NCBI GenBank assembly: GCA_021234155.1
Contig: JAJEKV010000053.1
Location: 7,147,424 to 7,211,423, forward strand
Reading direction: 5' to 3'
From: Isoetes taiwanensis
Taxonomy: Eukaryota > Streptophyta > Lycopodiopsida > Isoetales > Isoetaceae
DNA length: 64,000 nt
Shown here: in pieces, positions 10,101 through 21,839 of the stretch
Numbering within the stretch: the stretch's first letter is position 1
Layout: every line of letters begins with the position of its first letter
Translations under genes and position numbers: made by a program
Notes under the pieces: model-generated
What the model was told of the DNA's origin: nothing
Database searches by the model: none
What the model saw: the letters and a program-made list of their open reading frames with translations, nothing else

Positions 10101-13100
10101 ATGGTAGAGACCAGAAATAGAGCTTCAAATTTTGTGTACAAGTACTTGGATAAGGAGCCAAGGAGACGATCGTCAAAAAAGATGTCTGATTCTAATACAG
10201 ATGATAGTGATAGTGGTGCTAAAAGTCCAAGGGTTGATGATGATAGTGATGGTGGTGCTAAAAGTCCAAGGGTTGATGCAGATAGTGTTGCAGAAGAAGA
10301 GCAAATACACGAAACTATTATCCAGCAAACAGACTCTGATTGCCATGATACTACAGAGCATGATTCGGCAGACCTGAATGTCCTTACACCTGAGCATGAC
10401 AAGCCAGCAAGTAAAGATATCTCCAAATCAAGAAGGAAAGGAAAAAAAAAGGCAAAAAGAAGATGAAGATTTGGAGACTCTGGAATTTCCCAAGACATTC
10501 ACAATGCAGATGATTTCTGAGACACTCCAGGAGTTAAGAATTGTACGCAGGACTGCTCCACCATTAATTCCTCTATGTAGAATAATGTTGAATCAGGCAG
10601 TAAGAATCATCAACAAGGAAGCTAAATCATTGAGAGAAACATTACGAGTTGATGGTTATGTAATGGAGAAGGGGAGCTTCATTTTGTCTGTCACTACTGT
10701 AGTAGGCACTCATTGTCCAATCACAGAACAAATAATGAGCACTTGGGATGCATATTGGTTAGAGGAAAACCAACGCTTCGAGAGTGAGCTTGCAGAAAAT
10801 GAAGAATGGAAAGATTTAAGTGGCAAAATGTTTTTATGCTGGGATGGGAATCACCGAACCGATGCTTGGATGCAAGAGATTAAAGATCGATATTCACTTG
10901 TGCGTAGTATGCATTTTTCGGTCCAGGCAACATTTGTTCAAATTGATGCACAAAAAGAAGCAGCACTTGTTAGAGCAATGAGTAGGATTAACGAGTAAGT
11001 ATTTATTTGTTTTGTGTGAAGCTAAATTGTGTATTTATGTTTGTACTTACTATCAATAATTCTTAATGATTATGATAAAGGCTCAATGAAGCGGGAATTG
11101 TGCGTACAAAGCTTAAAGACATTCTATACGGAGTGCACAGAATGACGATGTCTAATTTGTCAAATTTCATTCAACATGTTCCTGTTGATGAGCTTCAGAG
11201 AATGAGAGCACAAGAGGTCAAAGCAATGGGGATGGAACCATGGTATCCTCATACACGTTACATACTAGCTAGGATTTTGTATCAGGTAAAGGTTCCAAAT
11301 TATGTAAGATTCTTGTATACTACAATATTATTTACAAAATCTTTATTTTCTTGAATTTGCAGTCTCAAATTGAGAATGAAGTTGAGGAAGCCATATCTGA
11401 CTACAAGACGAGCCTTAGCCTTGAAGAAGCAAAGGCCAAAGCAGAAAAGGACGTGAAGACGAAGTGGGTGAAGAAAATGGGAAAGTACTTGGCAATACTG
11501 AATCCTGAACTTGGTAATGATTGGATTAATTTGGTCACTAGCAAGGAACTGGAAAACTCATATTTGCGTTTGACTGTTGAGAAACTGTATGATCTTACTA
11601 GAGCTAAAGTTGATCCACCTGTAAGAGTTAGATGGTTGAACTGGATGACTGCAAACACAGCTATTGTGCATAGCTTTAAGGTTCCTAACAATGACAAAGA
11701 TTTTCATGATTGGGTGAAGAAGGAAACATGGTTGGAGCATCTTTTGGTGAAAACAAAAGACAGAAGATAACTTAGTCATCAATCATGGTGGCAAGGATCT
11801 AGCTAGATGGTTTCGGGAGTTCAAGCTAAAATATAGGCAAGTGATGTTCAAATCTTATGAAAGAAGCATGTCCATAACTTCCAAGTTAGAGGATGCTATT
11901 GAGATCAAAAGAGCAGCGCAACGAGTTTGCTTCAGGCAAGAATTTTTATTTCTCTGTTTCACTTTTTATATATATATTATTACAGTTCATATATTACTTG
12001 ACATACTTAACATTCATTTCATGTCTTTTTTTATACATGTAGATACCTAAGTTTTTGTGTGAAGAACAAGTACATTGCTATTATGCCTCTATTGGTAGCT
12101 GGATGGGCCACATCAAAAGGTGTTGAGTCTATGTATTCTAGCAAGGGAAACTTTGATAGGACAGGTGGCTTATCTGAATTTGAGATATGTAATTGCCCAT
12201 GGTGGATTGATTTTCCACAAGGGAAAATTCCAGAAGAAGAAGAGGAGATGCATAAGAATATGGTTTCATCTACAACAGTAAAGAAAGATGATGAGCCATT
12301 GCCAGAAAGGAAAAGGAAAAGAAAAGATTATGGACAGACATTGAAAGGTAAAGAAGGAGATCCCGATGTCGAAGTTGATTTGTTTACGGATTCAAACTGT
12401 CAAGTTCTGCTGGAAAGATGACATATGCAAATGTTTCTTTGACTCTGGTATCTCAGGATGTCTCTGACATTGCAAGAAGTATTAGCATGAAGGGTGAAAC
12501 TAGTTTCAAGAAAATACGGGAGTTTGCAAGACAAGTGACTATGAATGGACATGCTTATAAAAGAGGAGGAGTGAGCAGGAATTGGGGGTCACATCTGGTG
12601 TTATTAGACTTCCCAACGAATGAGATGCCAACTATTGGGCACTCCACACTACCAACGTGGAATATATGTACAATGCAACTAGTTGGAGATGCCTTTACAT
12701 TGGCTACATTATGCATTGATGATGATGGGGTTGTTGTATGCTTGTGTTTAGCTGGCCAATTGAGCATGGTGGATAGCCATGCCAGAAAATATAGTTTGGA
12801 AAGACGCCGATTGTATTGCTTGACAAACAGAGATCCACTTGGCACCACAAAGGATGTTATGGGAAATATGACACATCATTGGTGTTATCTTGCAGTTTAT
12901 AGTAAAGTGGGCATTGACTTAGGGTACTTCAATGCAGAAGTATTTTCTATGAAGGATTTGAATCAAAACAGTAGCTTGCTGCATCATGTGCTTCATCGGG
13001 AAGAGAGATTACCATTACCCGATACAGCACACTCTAGATTTGGATTGGAGAGATCTGTTAGACTCATGGAGTTCCTCTTACACTGTTTTTGTCCTAACGG

Positions 13101-13551
13101 TGGCTTTGTGTTATATCTTTTTGCTGGCACAGGTTCTATGATGGAAGCATGTGCAATTCGCGGTGCACATTACTATGGAATAGAGAATGACGATGAGCTT
13201 GTGGACTTGGTGAGGTCACTTCGTGGATGCATGAAAAGAGAGGAAGCATCGCATAGTGTTGATTCCGATGGGGAATCTAGTGATATGCATGTCGAAGACG
13301 TGGATGAACCTTCAGACTAGTCAGTGAGTTGGCATCTAACTTCATTGTCTTTTAAAATTTTCCTTCACATAATGGATGTTATTTATAAAAAATTCCTCTC
13401 GTGAATGACTTCATACCTTTACCCTTGCAGTGTCCTTCCATCTTATGCAGAGGACATAGCTCAGAGGATGTCATTAATTTCTTCTCCGACGCATAAACAG
13501 CGAAAGCAGCGAAGATGTTTATTTATAGATGATGAAGCTATAGTTGATTAG
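10101..13551 (+). pseudogene. ParB-like domain plus beta-class DNA amino-methyltransferase-like protein, multi-exon, frameshifted in this copy
   Basis: Coding blocks: 10101-10450 (acidic and Ser-rich, with the duplicated motif GAKSPRVD), about 10450-10994, 11081-11285, 11363-about 11760, 11766-11935, 12043-about 12418 and 12418-13320, with a possible last exon 13430-13551. Introns at 10995-11080 and 11286-11362 are GT-AG; the one at 11936-12042 is GC-AG (CAG|GCAAGA). WDGNHRTDAW in block 2 resembles the ParB/Srx G-N-H-R motif. The last block has a circularly permuted methylase order: LLDFPTN in the place of motif IV (normally DPPY), a central sheet with DDDGVVVCLCLAG, then RFGLERSVRLMEFLL and VLYLFAGTGSMMEACAIRG...YYGIEND, the AdoMet-binding motif. 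Known relatives methylate adenine N6 or cytosine N4 in DNA. Three frame breaks (an A9 run at 10442-10450, about 11760, and 12418) argue that this copy is broken. The loss of PPY may mean it is inactive. Confidence 0.55.
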
Positions 13552-13835
13552 TGTTCTTGCCTTTTGGTCTCTTCTCCAACAATAATAATTTTCCTTATGT
13601 GTTACTTTTTACGTGGTTATTAGATCTCCTTATATATTACTATGCACATTTACATAAAGTTATACTTTTTGGAACTTCTATATATTTTGCTATACTGCTG
13701 TAGTTGTATTGCATGGAAGCACGTCTCAAGATGCCTTTGGTTTTTTTTTTGGCATTTCTTTTATTTTTAATTTCATTACAACCCTAACCTAATTTCTATA
13801 TACTAAGGTTTATTGGTTTACAGACAATGTTAAAG

Positions 13836-13868
13836 AAAAAAAACCAAAGTGCCCAACCAAAAAGACCC
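13836..13868. repeat. Right terminal inverted repeat of the composite transposon
   Basis: It reads AAAAAAAACCAAAGTGCCCA then ACCAAAAAGACCC, the reverse complement of the left end with four mismatches. The interval 13552-13835 is AT-rich and shows no gene. Confidence 0.7.
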
Positions 13869-14460
13869 TAGAAAAAATTTTTCCCCAAGATTCCACCATG
13901 GAGATTGAGACATGGCTCATACATTATCGCAATCAAGTGCACATCAAACTGGATGATTGGGATGTACTTCCTTTATTCACTAGAATTTGGCCCCCGGCTC
14001 CAAGATTGTTGTGCTCACGACATTTTCGAGGGTTCTAAGCGCCCAAAACGCCCTGAGAGAACTCGCATGTGCGAGCGGCTATCCTGCGCTAGGGCAAGCA
14101 GGTGAAGGGGACCCCTCTGTATGTCGATCGGGATTTGACCCCGATACAATAGGAACACCGTAGGAGTGAGTTGACCAGAGTCAGTGGCATTCGCAGACAA
14201 GGAAGAGCTGCCGGACTCATTTGGGGCAAGATGTAGGTCTTTCGGCCACCAACCACTGTTGTTACCGAGCCTGCGAGCCCTCAAAACCCTTCTGCCAAGA
14301 CTCCAGCCGCTACTGATCATGCGCCAGCTTCGCCTGCTCAGCCTGTTCCAGCCGTATACATTGCCTCAGTGGCCTCACTGGCATCTAGCAGCGTGCCACA
14401 TGCTACTTCCACTTCTGTCACTGCCACTGAGCCTACAGCTCCCGCTCCACCAGCAAATAG
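13869..14460. other. Stretch with no recognisable gene
   Basis: Moderately GC-rich from 14000 onward. The open frames lack recognisable motifs. The second half may be the 5' part of the LINE that follows. Confidence 0.5.
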
Positions 14461-14464
14461 GAAC

Positions 14465-17330
14465 TGTGCCTTCCCGTGGTCTCCTGGAATTGTCGGGGCT
14501 TTCCATTGCAAAAGGGAGATAGATTCAACTCAATTGATGTAAACATGGACATCATCTTCCTCATGGAGACATAGGAGCATGCGGGTCACAGGCTACCCGA
14601 CCTGGAGGGATACTAGTGATACTCAGTTTTTAGTGGTTGCATAGGGAGGCATAACCCTCGTACAACCAACCCCTCTGTGCAAGGCTGATAGGCACAACTG
14701 GTACTTATGGGTGTGTAGAAAACTGTAGTAGCCGCCCTCTCTTCATGGCAGCCTGCTACTTCCCACATGCCGAGGGCAACTTCTATCACGCCCACTTGGA
14801 TGTTGATAGACTCGATCTCTATGCTGGTCTATATGATGATATACAGCAGCATATGCGATTGGGCAGCGTCATCCTCCTTGGAGACTTCAACGCACGCATA
14901 GCCCAGGCGGTTCGATCCTTGATTGATGATGTCTTGTAGCTGCATCCCACAAAGGAAACCTGGCCACGAGCATTAGATGCCACTCAGATCAAAGAAGCCC
15001 AAAAACCTTACTTTCAAAACAAAACCAATTGCAGCAACTCTGCTAAAATCCAAAAATCATGGCATCTACTTCCTTAAATCCGACGAGTTTTGTGCTCCAA
15101 CATATCAATCGCCTGCTCCCAAACAAATACCCTGCTGCAGCAAATACAACAACAAGACACCTATTCAAACTCACAGTTCCAAGCCAAGGGTGTTGAACCA
15201 GTCTATCATAGGCAATTCCAAAAAGGTTGAACAAAAACACAGCAAGAAAATGCATAGAACAAAGAAAAAGGCTCAAAATTTCTGGCGTGGCTCAAAAATC
15301 TTAAAATTTTTACCCGGGCAAGATCTTCCAGGAGGTGCCCTTTCTTTGCTAGATAATCTGTCATCTGGATAATCTAATGTTGTCTGCGAAGAAGCCGAAA
15401 CAGCAAAGGAATCAAGTAGTTGGAAGTTTGCCGGGAACATCTTGAACTGAACAGAAAATAGAGAGAGGAAAAAAAATACTAAACTGCCCTTTTGGCCCTT
15501 CATGCCCATTCGTTCCTTCGTCCAAAGCTACTCCAGTGCCATCGTCACTCGGCTTCTCCACCGCCATCGCAAGGGCTTTCCAAAAATAAGTTGAAAACTG
15601 AACCATTCAACCTAAGATTATTTTACCCGCACTCAAAACTCTAGAGTCATCTGGGGTCAAAACTCGCCCTCTAGCTCAGACTTCTACGGTTTTTCTATAC
15701 AATACCTATACATAACTATAGAAATCTTAAGGTAGAAATATACATTTTACAATTGGGCCACTTTATCTTATATACCAATTGCGCTATGGTAGGCAGCTGC
15801 TTTTGCTTTGCGGCATCTTTTGATGCAATGGACTCGCACAGTGGCCGTCCTCTGGCATGAGCACTTCCAGACAGGAGAACCAAGGAGGTGGATCTAGTGT
15901 GGTGGACTATGTCTTGGTAGCTGAGCAGGATATGCATGTGGTCAGGCATTTCTAAGTAGGAACAGATAGTAGAAATGAGGAGGTTGACTCGGATCACCTG
16001 CCACTATATCTGCAGCTGGCCTAACTGACTGTTCGGACCCCCGGTGCCATAGCACCTCGTATACCTCAGCTGCTCTTGGACTACGAACATGCAGAGGCCT
16101 ATTACTAGATGCTCGCAGAAGATTTGCCAGGAGTTCTTCAGTGTCCTATGCTACAACAACAGACTGAAAGGTTGATTGACATACTAGAGACTGTCGTAGC
16201 TTTGGGAGAGACCGCCCTCATCGGACTACGGCAACCACCACCTTTCCATGCAACTAGTTTTTCGATGGTAAATTCAAGGAACACAAATGCCAACTTCGTC
16301 ACGTTACGGATCTTGCTCTACGTTCATACAAAACCAAACTGTTCCACACTTTCCTTAAGGCTAAGAAAGCCAGATACATCGTGGAACATCAGAGGAAAAT
16401 GTTCTACCACCTAGATCGCCACCCCAGAACCTTCTGGCAAAGGGTGCTCAGAAAGCCATTATAGACTACAGGGAACATCACTCCCAAACCGTAGAGGAAT
16501 ACTTGCAGGAGCTCTACGATCCACAGGGTGCCCCAATAGTTATACCCATCCAGGACGGCCCGATGCTGGAAATCACGAAGGCTGATGTGGTTTAGGGCAT
16601 GCAGCGTCTGACCAATGGGAAAGCGCCAGACTTGTATGGCATACAGGCTAGAGTTGTTCAAATAGGCAGGGTCATCCATGACACCAATCCTAACTGCCTT
16701 GTTCAATAGGGCATTACAAGAGGGATTCCCCCCATAGAGGACCGCTAGCAGAGCTGTGCCCATCTACAAGGCAAGTGACCCGCATTGCCCAGCCAATTAT
16801 CGGACGATCATGGTCAGCTCAGTGTTCGCCAAATTGCTAGCCGAAATCCTCGAGCAGCAGCTGACCGGCTAGACCGAGGCGACAAAAGTAGGGCTGTAAC
16901 ATAGGCAAGATTCAAGCCTCGAGTGATACTGTGCTTCTGGAAAAGTTGTGGGCATGATTGCAAGAGCTAGGGGTCCCTATAGATCTACAGAATATAGTTT
17001 ACATGCCATTTGATAGCAGTAACGGGGTCCATCAGGAATGCCCTCTCTCTTTAACACTCTTTGCCCTCTACATTGATCATCTTGAGTGCTGGCTTACCGA
17101 CAATGTTGGGGATGTTCAACTGTTGCACCAGGTCGCCAAACAGCTAATATATGCAGATGATGCGGACCTTCTAGCCTACACCTCGACAGACATGCAATGT
17201 CACCTTGATGCCTTGGACACATTCTGCCAGGCGATAGACATGCACGTCAACTTGGCCAAGACTAAGGTGGTCCTCATATCGTCATTATGCCAGCCAAGGA
17301 TCCCTTCCATCAGTTACCGTGGATAAAATG
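14465..17330 (+). pseudogene. Decayed LINE retrotransposon (endonuclease and reverse transcriptase)
   Basis: Broken frames show an APE-type endonuclease: VVSWNCRGF near 14475, FPHAEGNFYHAHLDVDR and SVILLGDFNARI (14745-14900), VVDYVLVAEQDMHVVRHF and SDHLPLYLQL (15895-16020). The reverse transcriptase follows: NYRTIMVSSVFAKLLAEILE (about 16795-16855), GVHQECPLSLTLFALYIDHL and the catalytic YADDADLLA (16958-17326). Many stops and shifts interrupt it. The part from about 14960 to 15790 matches neither domain and could be an insertion. L1-clade elements of plants have this order. It is not functional. Confidence 0.8.
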
Positions 17331-17976
17331 TAGAGGTGGCACTAAGTTGCAAGTACCTGGGAGTGGAATTTCCTTCTGCCATGTACTGGAACCCCATGCG
17401 CGCACATGCACACACACACACGTCACACACACAGAGTAACGGGCCTGCCGGGTTAACCCTCCAGGTAACCCGAAATCCCATCTAACCTTGCATGAGTCAA
17501 TGGCAATTGGTATGCACGAGTTGAATGATGCAATGCTGCTGAAGAAATCTTAGTAAAGAATTGAATCTTTGTCTTCAAATCCACAGTTAGAAATACGTAC
17601 ATATTTGAATTATAATTGTATAGCATTCTTGCGGCATATACAAGACAATGATTTGCAGTTTAATACCCGTACGCTCCAGACATGACAAGGGGCCATTCTG
17701 AAGGCATATAATTCCGCATATATTAAGACTGCACTCAGTTGTGCCCTCAATTGCCCCGTTACATTTTGCTACTTCTGAAATTGCTTACACCATGAACATA
17801 TGGGGTTAGTCATCTGATAAAGGGTCACTCAGTTTTCTATCACTATAAGGAGGTTGGGATCCTTTGAGGCCCGCACTATAACCCCTGCAACACAAGATTC
17901 CAATGAGCCCTAGCATCCTCCACTGTCAATTCAACTTTTGGCCTAGGTCTAATGTCATCCTCTAGACTAACTATAG
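17331..17976. other. Intergenic stretch with a CA microsatellite
   Basis: A short CA/ACAC microsatellite sits at about 17403-17435. Nothing coding is seen elsewhere. Confidence 0.5.
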
Positions 17977-19260
17977 CTAACTTGGCCTCATATGGCATAT
18001 CTTGAGAGGTGTTCCCAAGTCTACATGGGTGCAAATACTCCATGCCATCACATGCATTTCCATATTCGACCCTAGAACTTTGAAGAGGTCCTGGTCTCTA
18101 GACATGTCAATTAGTTGATAACCTGCACTTGGTGTTTGCAAAGGTTCCCTTGGCGCTCCATGGGAAATCATAACTTGCCCAATTCCTATGTGCCCCATTG
18201 ACAAAGTAGGGTTGGCGGTTCAGATCAAGAGTTTGGACATAGGTCTCCCCTCCTCCAAGGTCGATGAACGTGACTGCATCATCCGGGATTTGTCTAGCCC
18301 CTTGAATGGTCGACTCTACAATTTGCTCTTGTGATGCATTTATTAGAAAATCAGCCTCTTTCATCCACCTGTTGCCAAACAAATGATACCCTATGAAGGA
18401 GTGTTAGTGCATACCTAAGGATGTAAAATATAGTCTCTTTTACAAATTACCTAGAGTATGCCATATGTGTCTCGACATCATGGACAAGCATATGTAGTAG
18501 CCAATCTATCCTCCTGCCTTTTAGTTGGGATTTAAATCCCACAGTGCAATTTTAGTGCCTTGTGCCAAGCCTCTATTGCAGCATTGGTTTCCTGATTGGA
18601 ATGGAAAAATATTCTTGTGGCCAAGGCTCGATCACAAATGTTGTGAGTCCACTCTTGTCTCATGTATGAGGCCAACTTTTTATATGGTGGGTAATTTCTT
18701 TTCAAGGTCTCCAGCTTTCGCAATGCTCCTTCTCTAATAGCCTCATCATAATCCTCTCCATAGTAGTTGTTACCTAGGGGGCACTTTGTTCTATACATAA
18801 TCTCGCCCAACTCGTTAAACATTTGGTTTCTCATCTCCTTGTTCTTCACTTTCTTGCAAAACCACTTCAACAATCTCTTCTCACATTCCAGATGCAAAGA
18901 TGCACGCATACACTAGGGTAAACCTATGGTGGAGAAAGATGACACATGCTCAAAATGGACCCGAATAAATGAAGCTTACTAGGGAAATATTGCTACCTTT
19001 TTATTGCGTATATTTCAGCATCACCAGAATCGGTGATAAAACATGAGGGCTTCTATGTTGGGTCAAGGGGTTCAACCCACACTTTCATGGCTTCTAGCCA
19101 TCTAGCTATTGGCTCTTTCTTCTTAGTATTCATGATAATCTAAGCCAAAGGCATCCAATTAAAGTAGTGATCAAATCCATTACAGGTGCTTCCAGAGGTA
19201 TAACAGGTAACGAACTCCTGACGGAAGTCCATAAGCACAAGAGTACTGCTGATAGCGTGC
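17977..19260 (-). pseudogene. Decayed SWIM-type transposase (second MULE-like relic)
   Basis: On the minus strand, pieces in order: MDFRQEFVTCY and SGSTCNGFDHYFNWMPL (about 19230-19140), FITDSGDAEIYAI (about 19050, a likely catalytic Asp), RASLHLECEKRLLKWFCKKV through NNYYGEDYDEAI to HSNQETNAAIEAWHKALKLH (18909-18535, with a Glu in the place of the third catalytic residue), RRIDWLLHMLVHDVETHMAYS (about 18510-18450) and RWMKEADFLINASQEQIVES followed by ASYDFPWSAKGTFANTKC (18380-18110), a SWIM finger that has lost its Cys residues. In-frame stops separate the pieces. It differs in sequence from the transposase at 2847-8491. Confidence 0.65.
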
Positions 19261-19613
19261 CGGGGGCATAGTTGCTATACGGTGGACCATAAGCCCGTAA
19301 TCGGGCTATAGGGACTTATCGGGGCTAGAAAAATTGGCACTAGGAGCGTGTCTTTTAATGTTTATACAATAAACATTAGCTATGCTTATGGAACACTAAA
19401 TTAAATGTTAATTAGTAATAGTGCCCAGTGTTGCTGGGCTACGGTTAAGAACCTTGTCAATGAACTTAACTATTGATATTACTTCCTCGATGTTGTAAAA
19501 AGCCACATTTATCTCCCACTTACAGACGTCGACTTAGCACATATTATATTTTTACACGTGTTAGAATTACTGGTTGGGTTGAGACATGTTGAGGGTTGAG
19601 ACATGCCGTGTTA

Positions 19614-19951
19614 TTGGCTCCCGATTATGGGTTGGATTCCAATGGGGTATTAGACTCGTAGATTGTCTTCTAAATTGCAAGTCGATACCAAAAATGGAGT
19701 ATTTGACTTGTAGATTCGCACGTAAATTATGTGAGTCAAATATGCCCAAAAAGTATTGTGTGAGTCGAATACCCCTCTAAGTAAAAAAACGTTAAAAGGA
19801 ACTCGCGCACTAAAGTTGAAAACCAAACTAACTGACCATCTACGCCATGCAGCATTATTCCAATAAACTTGATAATCATAAACATATAATCTTTATGCAT
19901 GGCGTATTCGGCTCGCCGCTTTTTGGAATCCAACCCCCTTTCGGGAGCCAA
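19614..19951. mobile_element. MITE-like element, 338 bp, 29-bp TIRs, TA target site
   Basis: The ends 19614-19642 (TTGGCTCCCG...GGGTTGGATTCCAA) and 19923-19951 are inverted repeats, differing only in four or so positions in the middle. TA dinucleotides flank both sides (19612-13, 19952-53). There is no coding capacity. A TA target points towards Tc1/mariner-type mobilisation, but the superfamily is not certain. Confidence 0.7.
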
Positions 19952-19959
19952 TATTTTGC

Positions 19960-21140
19960 TCGTGTTAATGTGAAGTGAAAGTTAATTTTGTCCTTGTTTC
20001 AAGACTATTCAACAATCTTCTTATATTTTATTTTATACAGTTGTAGAAAACTATGCCAATTGTGTTTATAAAAGGGGCTTCTTATATGTTAGCACATACC
20101 TCACACAATAATCACTCAATAGTCCACTAATTGTTGCAAGCATTGTTCATGGTTTCACAATCTAGCATATGAATTGAAGCATTATAAATCTCCACTTTCT
20201 TAAGGTGGCTCGGGGGATATAAACCAAATATAAACAATACTTGTAATATAAGATTTGACACTGTACACTATATGATAGATATATAAAAAAATAAAAATAT
20301 AGACTAAAATCAAAGTCAGAGCATCTAAGAAGCACCTTGCACGTAGTTAGTTTATTACAAAAGCAGTACACCTTGATGCTGACAATGGATTGGGAAGCGA
20401 TATCTGAGTGCTACTAATAATGGCCCTGGTAAGCATGTATATAGATGATGTAGTTGATCTGTCACTAAAGCAAGCAAAGGACTGATAACCAAGATGATTC
20501 CAGGTAAAATATAAGTTGATATCTGGAATAGTGCAAAATGATTTAATGAAAGAGAAGGAATAATAAATTATTCATATACTGCATACCTGGTAACAGAGAA
20601 CTACTGCTAACAAATGATCAATCCTCGAAGTATTTCAGACTAAATCATCCTCCAAGTAATTCAAATTGAATCATGGATTTTTACCATGGAGCAGTGTCGA
20701 AGGGATCATATTGTTGATACCATGCTCGGGCATGCCTTTGGAGTTCAAGAAAGACGAGAGAAGGGCAGGGCCATAACTGGACCCCTTATCATGTCTGTAA
20801 ACCACTTCTCTTTTTTAGGGCATCAATTCTCAATGGTAGAAATCCCTTTGTAAAACACCTCTGGAAATTCCTATGCATTACAACATCTCCGGCATCAATA
20901 TCTCAGACCAAGGGCAGAAGCAAGCTTGATGGTTGCCATGTCTGTGGCAAGGTGAACACGGTATGCTGATCCCGAGCTCGATGGTTGCCATCAGCAATGG
21001 ATGCTCGTGCAAAGAGCATCAGGACAAATGGATTTTTAGGGTTAGGGTTAGCTATCTAGACCGTCCAGTTTTTAAATAAGAAAGATCCGGGCCATCAATG
21101 TTTTTGGACTCCATTGAAACACACTATAACTTTATAATAT
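19960..21140. other. Intergenic stretch, nothing recognised
   Basis: AT-rich sequence with short accidental frames only. Two TTTAGGG-like units at 21038-21053 are too few to count as telomeric repeat. Confidence 0.5.
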
Positions 21141-21839
21141 AGGATGTTTTACCACATGGCACCATTGCATTGGTTAGGAGTAAACCAAAGGGGATTGAAT
21201 CAAAAGGGGATCGAAAATTTTTTGAACGTGTGTATTCATGGCAGAGAGTTCAACGGATTGAATTCCGAGCATGCCCAGGCATGTCGACCACCTGGGTGTG
21301 GTCGGAATTGCAGGAGAGGACACACAACAAGAGTTTTGGTCCTATTTAGGGACATGGCATTCGTTTTGGGAAGAACAACTATAGTTCAGGAGAATCCCAA
21401 AATCTTTTTGTATCTCCATTACAGGTTGAAGTGATGATTATTTAAGGCTGTGCAGATCAATCCGACCCCTTCCAGCCTATTTCGAAGTCTCTGCAACATC
21501 CTGCGTGGTGTTGTGAACTGCTTAAGAAAAAGGACTTGGTTAATTGCTTTCAAGTAAGTGCAATATCTTTGCCTTGTATTTGGATTACAAAGGCATTTCT
21601 TGATTGATTGCAGTATTGCAAGACAGATTGCAAGAGTTAGCTTGCATTAGAGGAGTTATCTCAGATCGTTGTGTTCAAGAGCTATTCGATTCTTTTTGGA
21701 AAGAATCAAGAGGAAGCCAGGCTTCCTGATTACTCTTAGGGAGACTAATCCCATCGGTCGTGGGGAACTCTGGGAGTTCGTGGTGCGGGTGGTAGGCCGT
21801 TGAACCTTCCCCATTGTTTGGGAAGCCGCAGAATTGCTA

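Larger units (their letters stand above)
2641..13868. mobile_element. Composite DNA transposon with TIRs, MULE-like transposase and ParB/methyltransferase-like gene
   Basis: Terminal inverted repeats: 2641-2673 reads GGGTCTTTTTTCATGGGCAC then TTTAGTTTTTTTT, and the reverse complement of 13836-13868 reads GGGTCTTTTTGGTTGGGCAC then TTTGGTTTTTTTT, matching at 29 of 33 positions. Between them lie two divergent genes: a SWIM-domain transposase (minus, 8491-2847) and a ParB/DNA-methylase-like gene (plus, 10101-13551). The shared intergenic region contains eight copies of GGTCGGCGCCGACT. A 2.36-kb LTR element (5049-7409) is nested inside, so the ancestral length was about 8.9 kb. The flanks are AT-rich and I cannot see a clear 8-9 bp target duplication. 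Several frameshifts suggest that this copy is no longer autonomous. Confidence 0.7.

Noticed and set aside
10079-10498. Minus-strand ORF opposite the acidic start of the ParB/methylase gene
   Set aside because: Shadow of the Ser/Asp-rich coding strand; the plus frame has the ATG and the downstream continuation.
12415-12425. ATGA overlap as bacterial-style translational coupling
   Set aside because: The gene is eukaryotic with spliceosomal introns; the overlap is better read as a frame break.
21038-21053. Telomere-like TTTAGGG units
   Set aside because: About two units only; common by chance.
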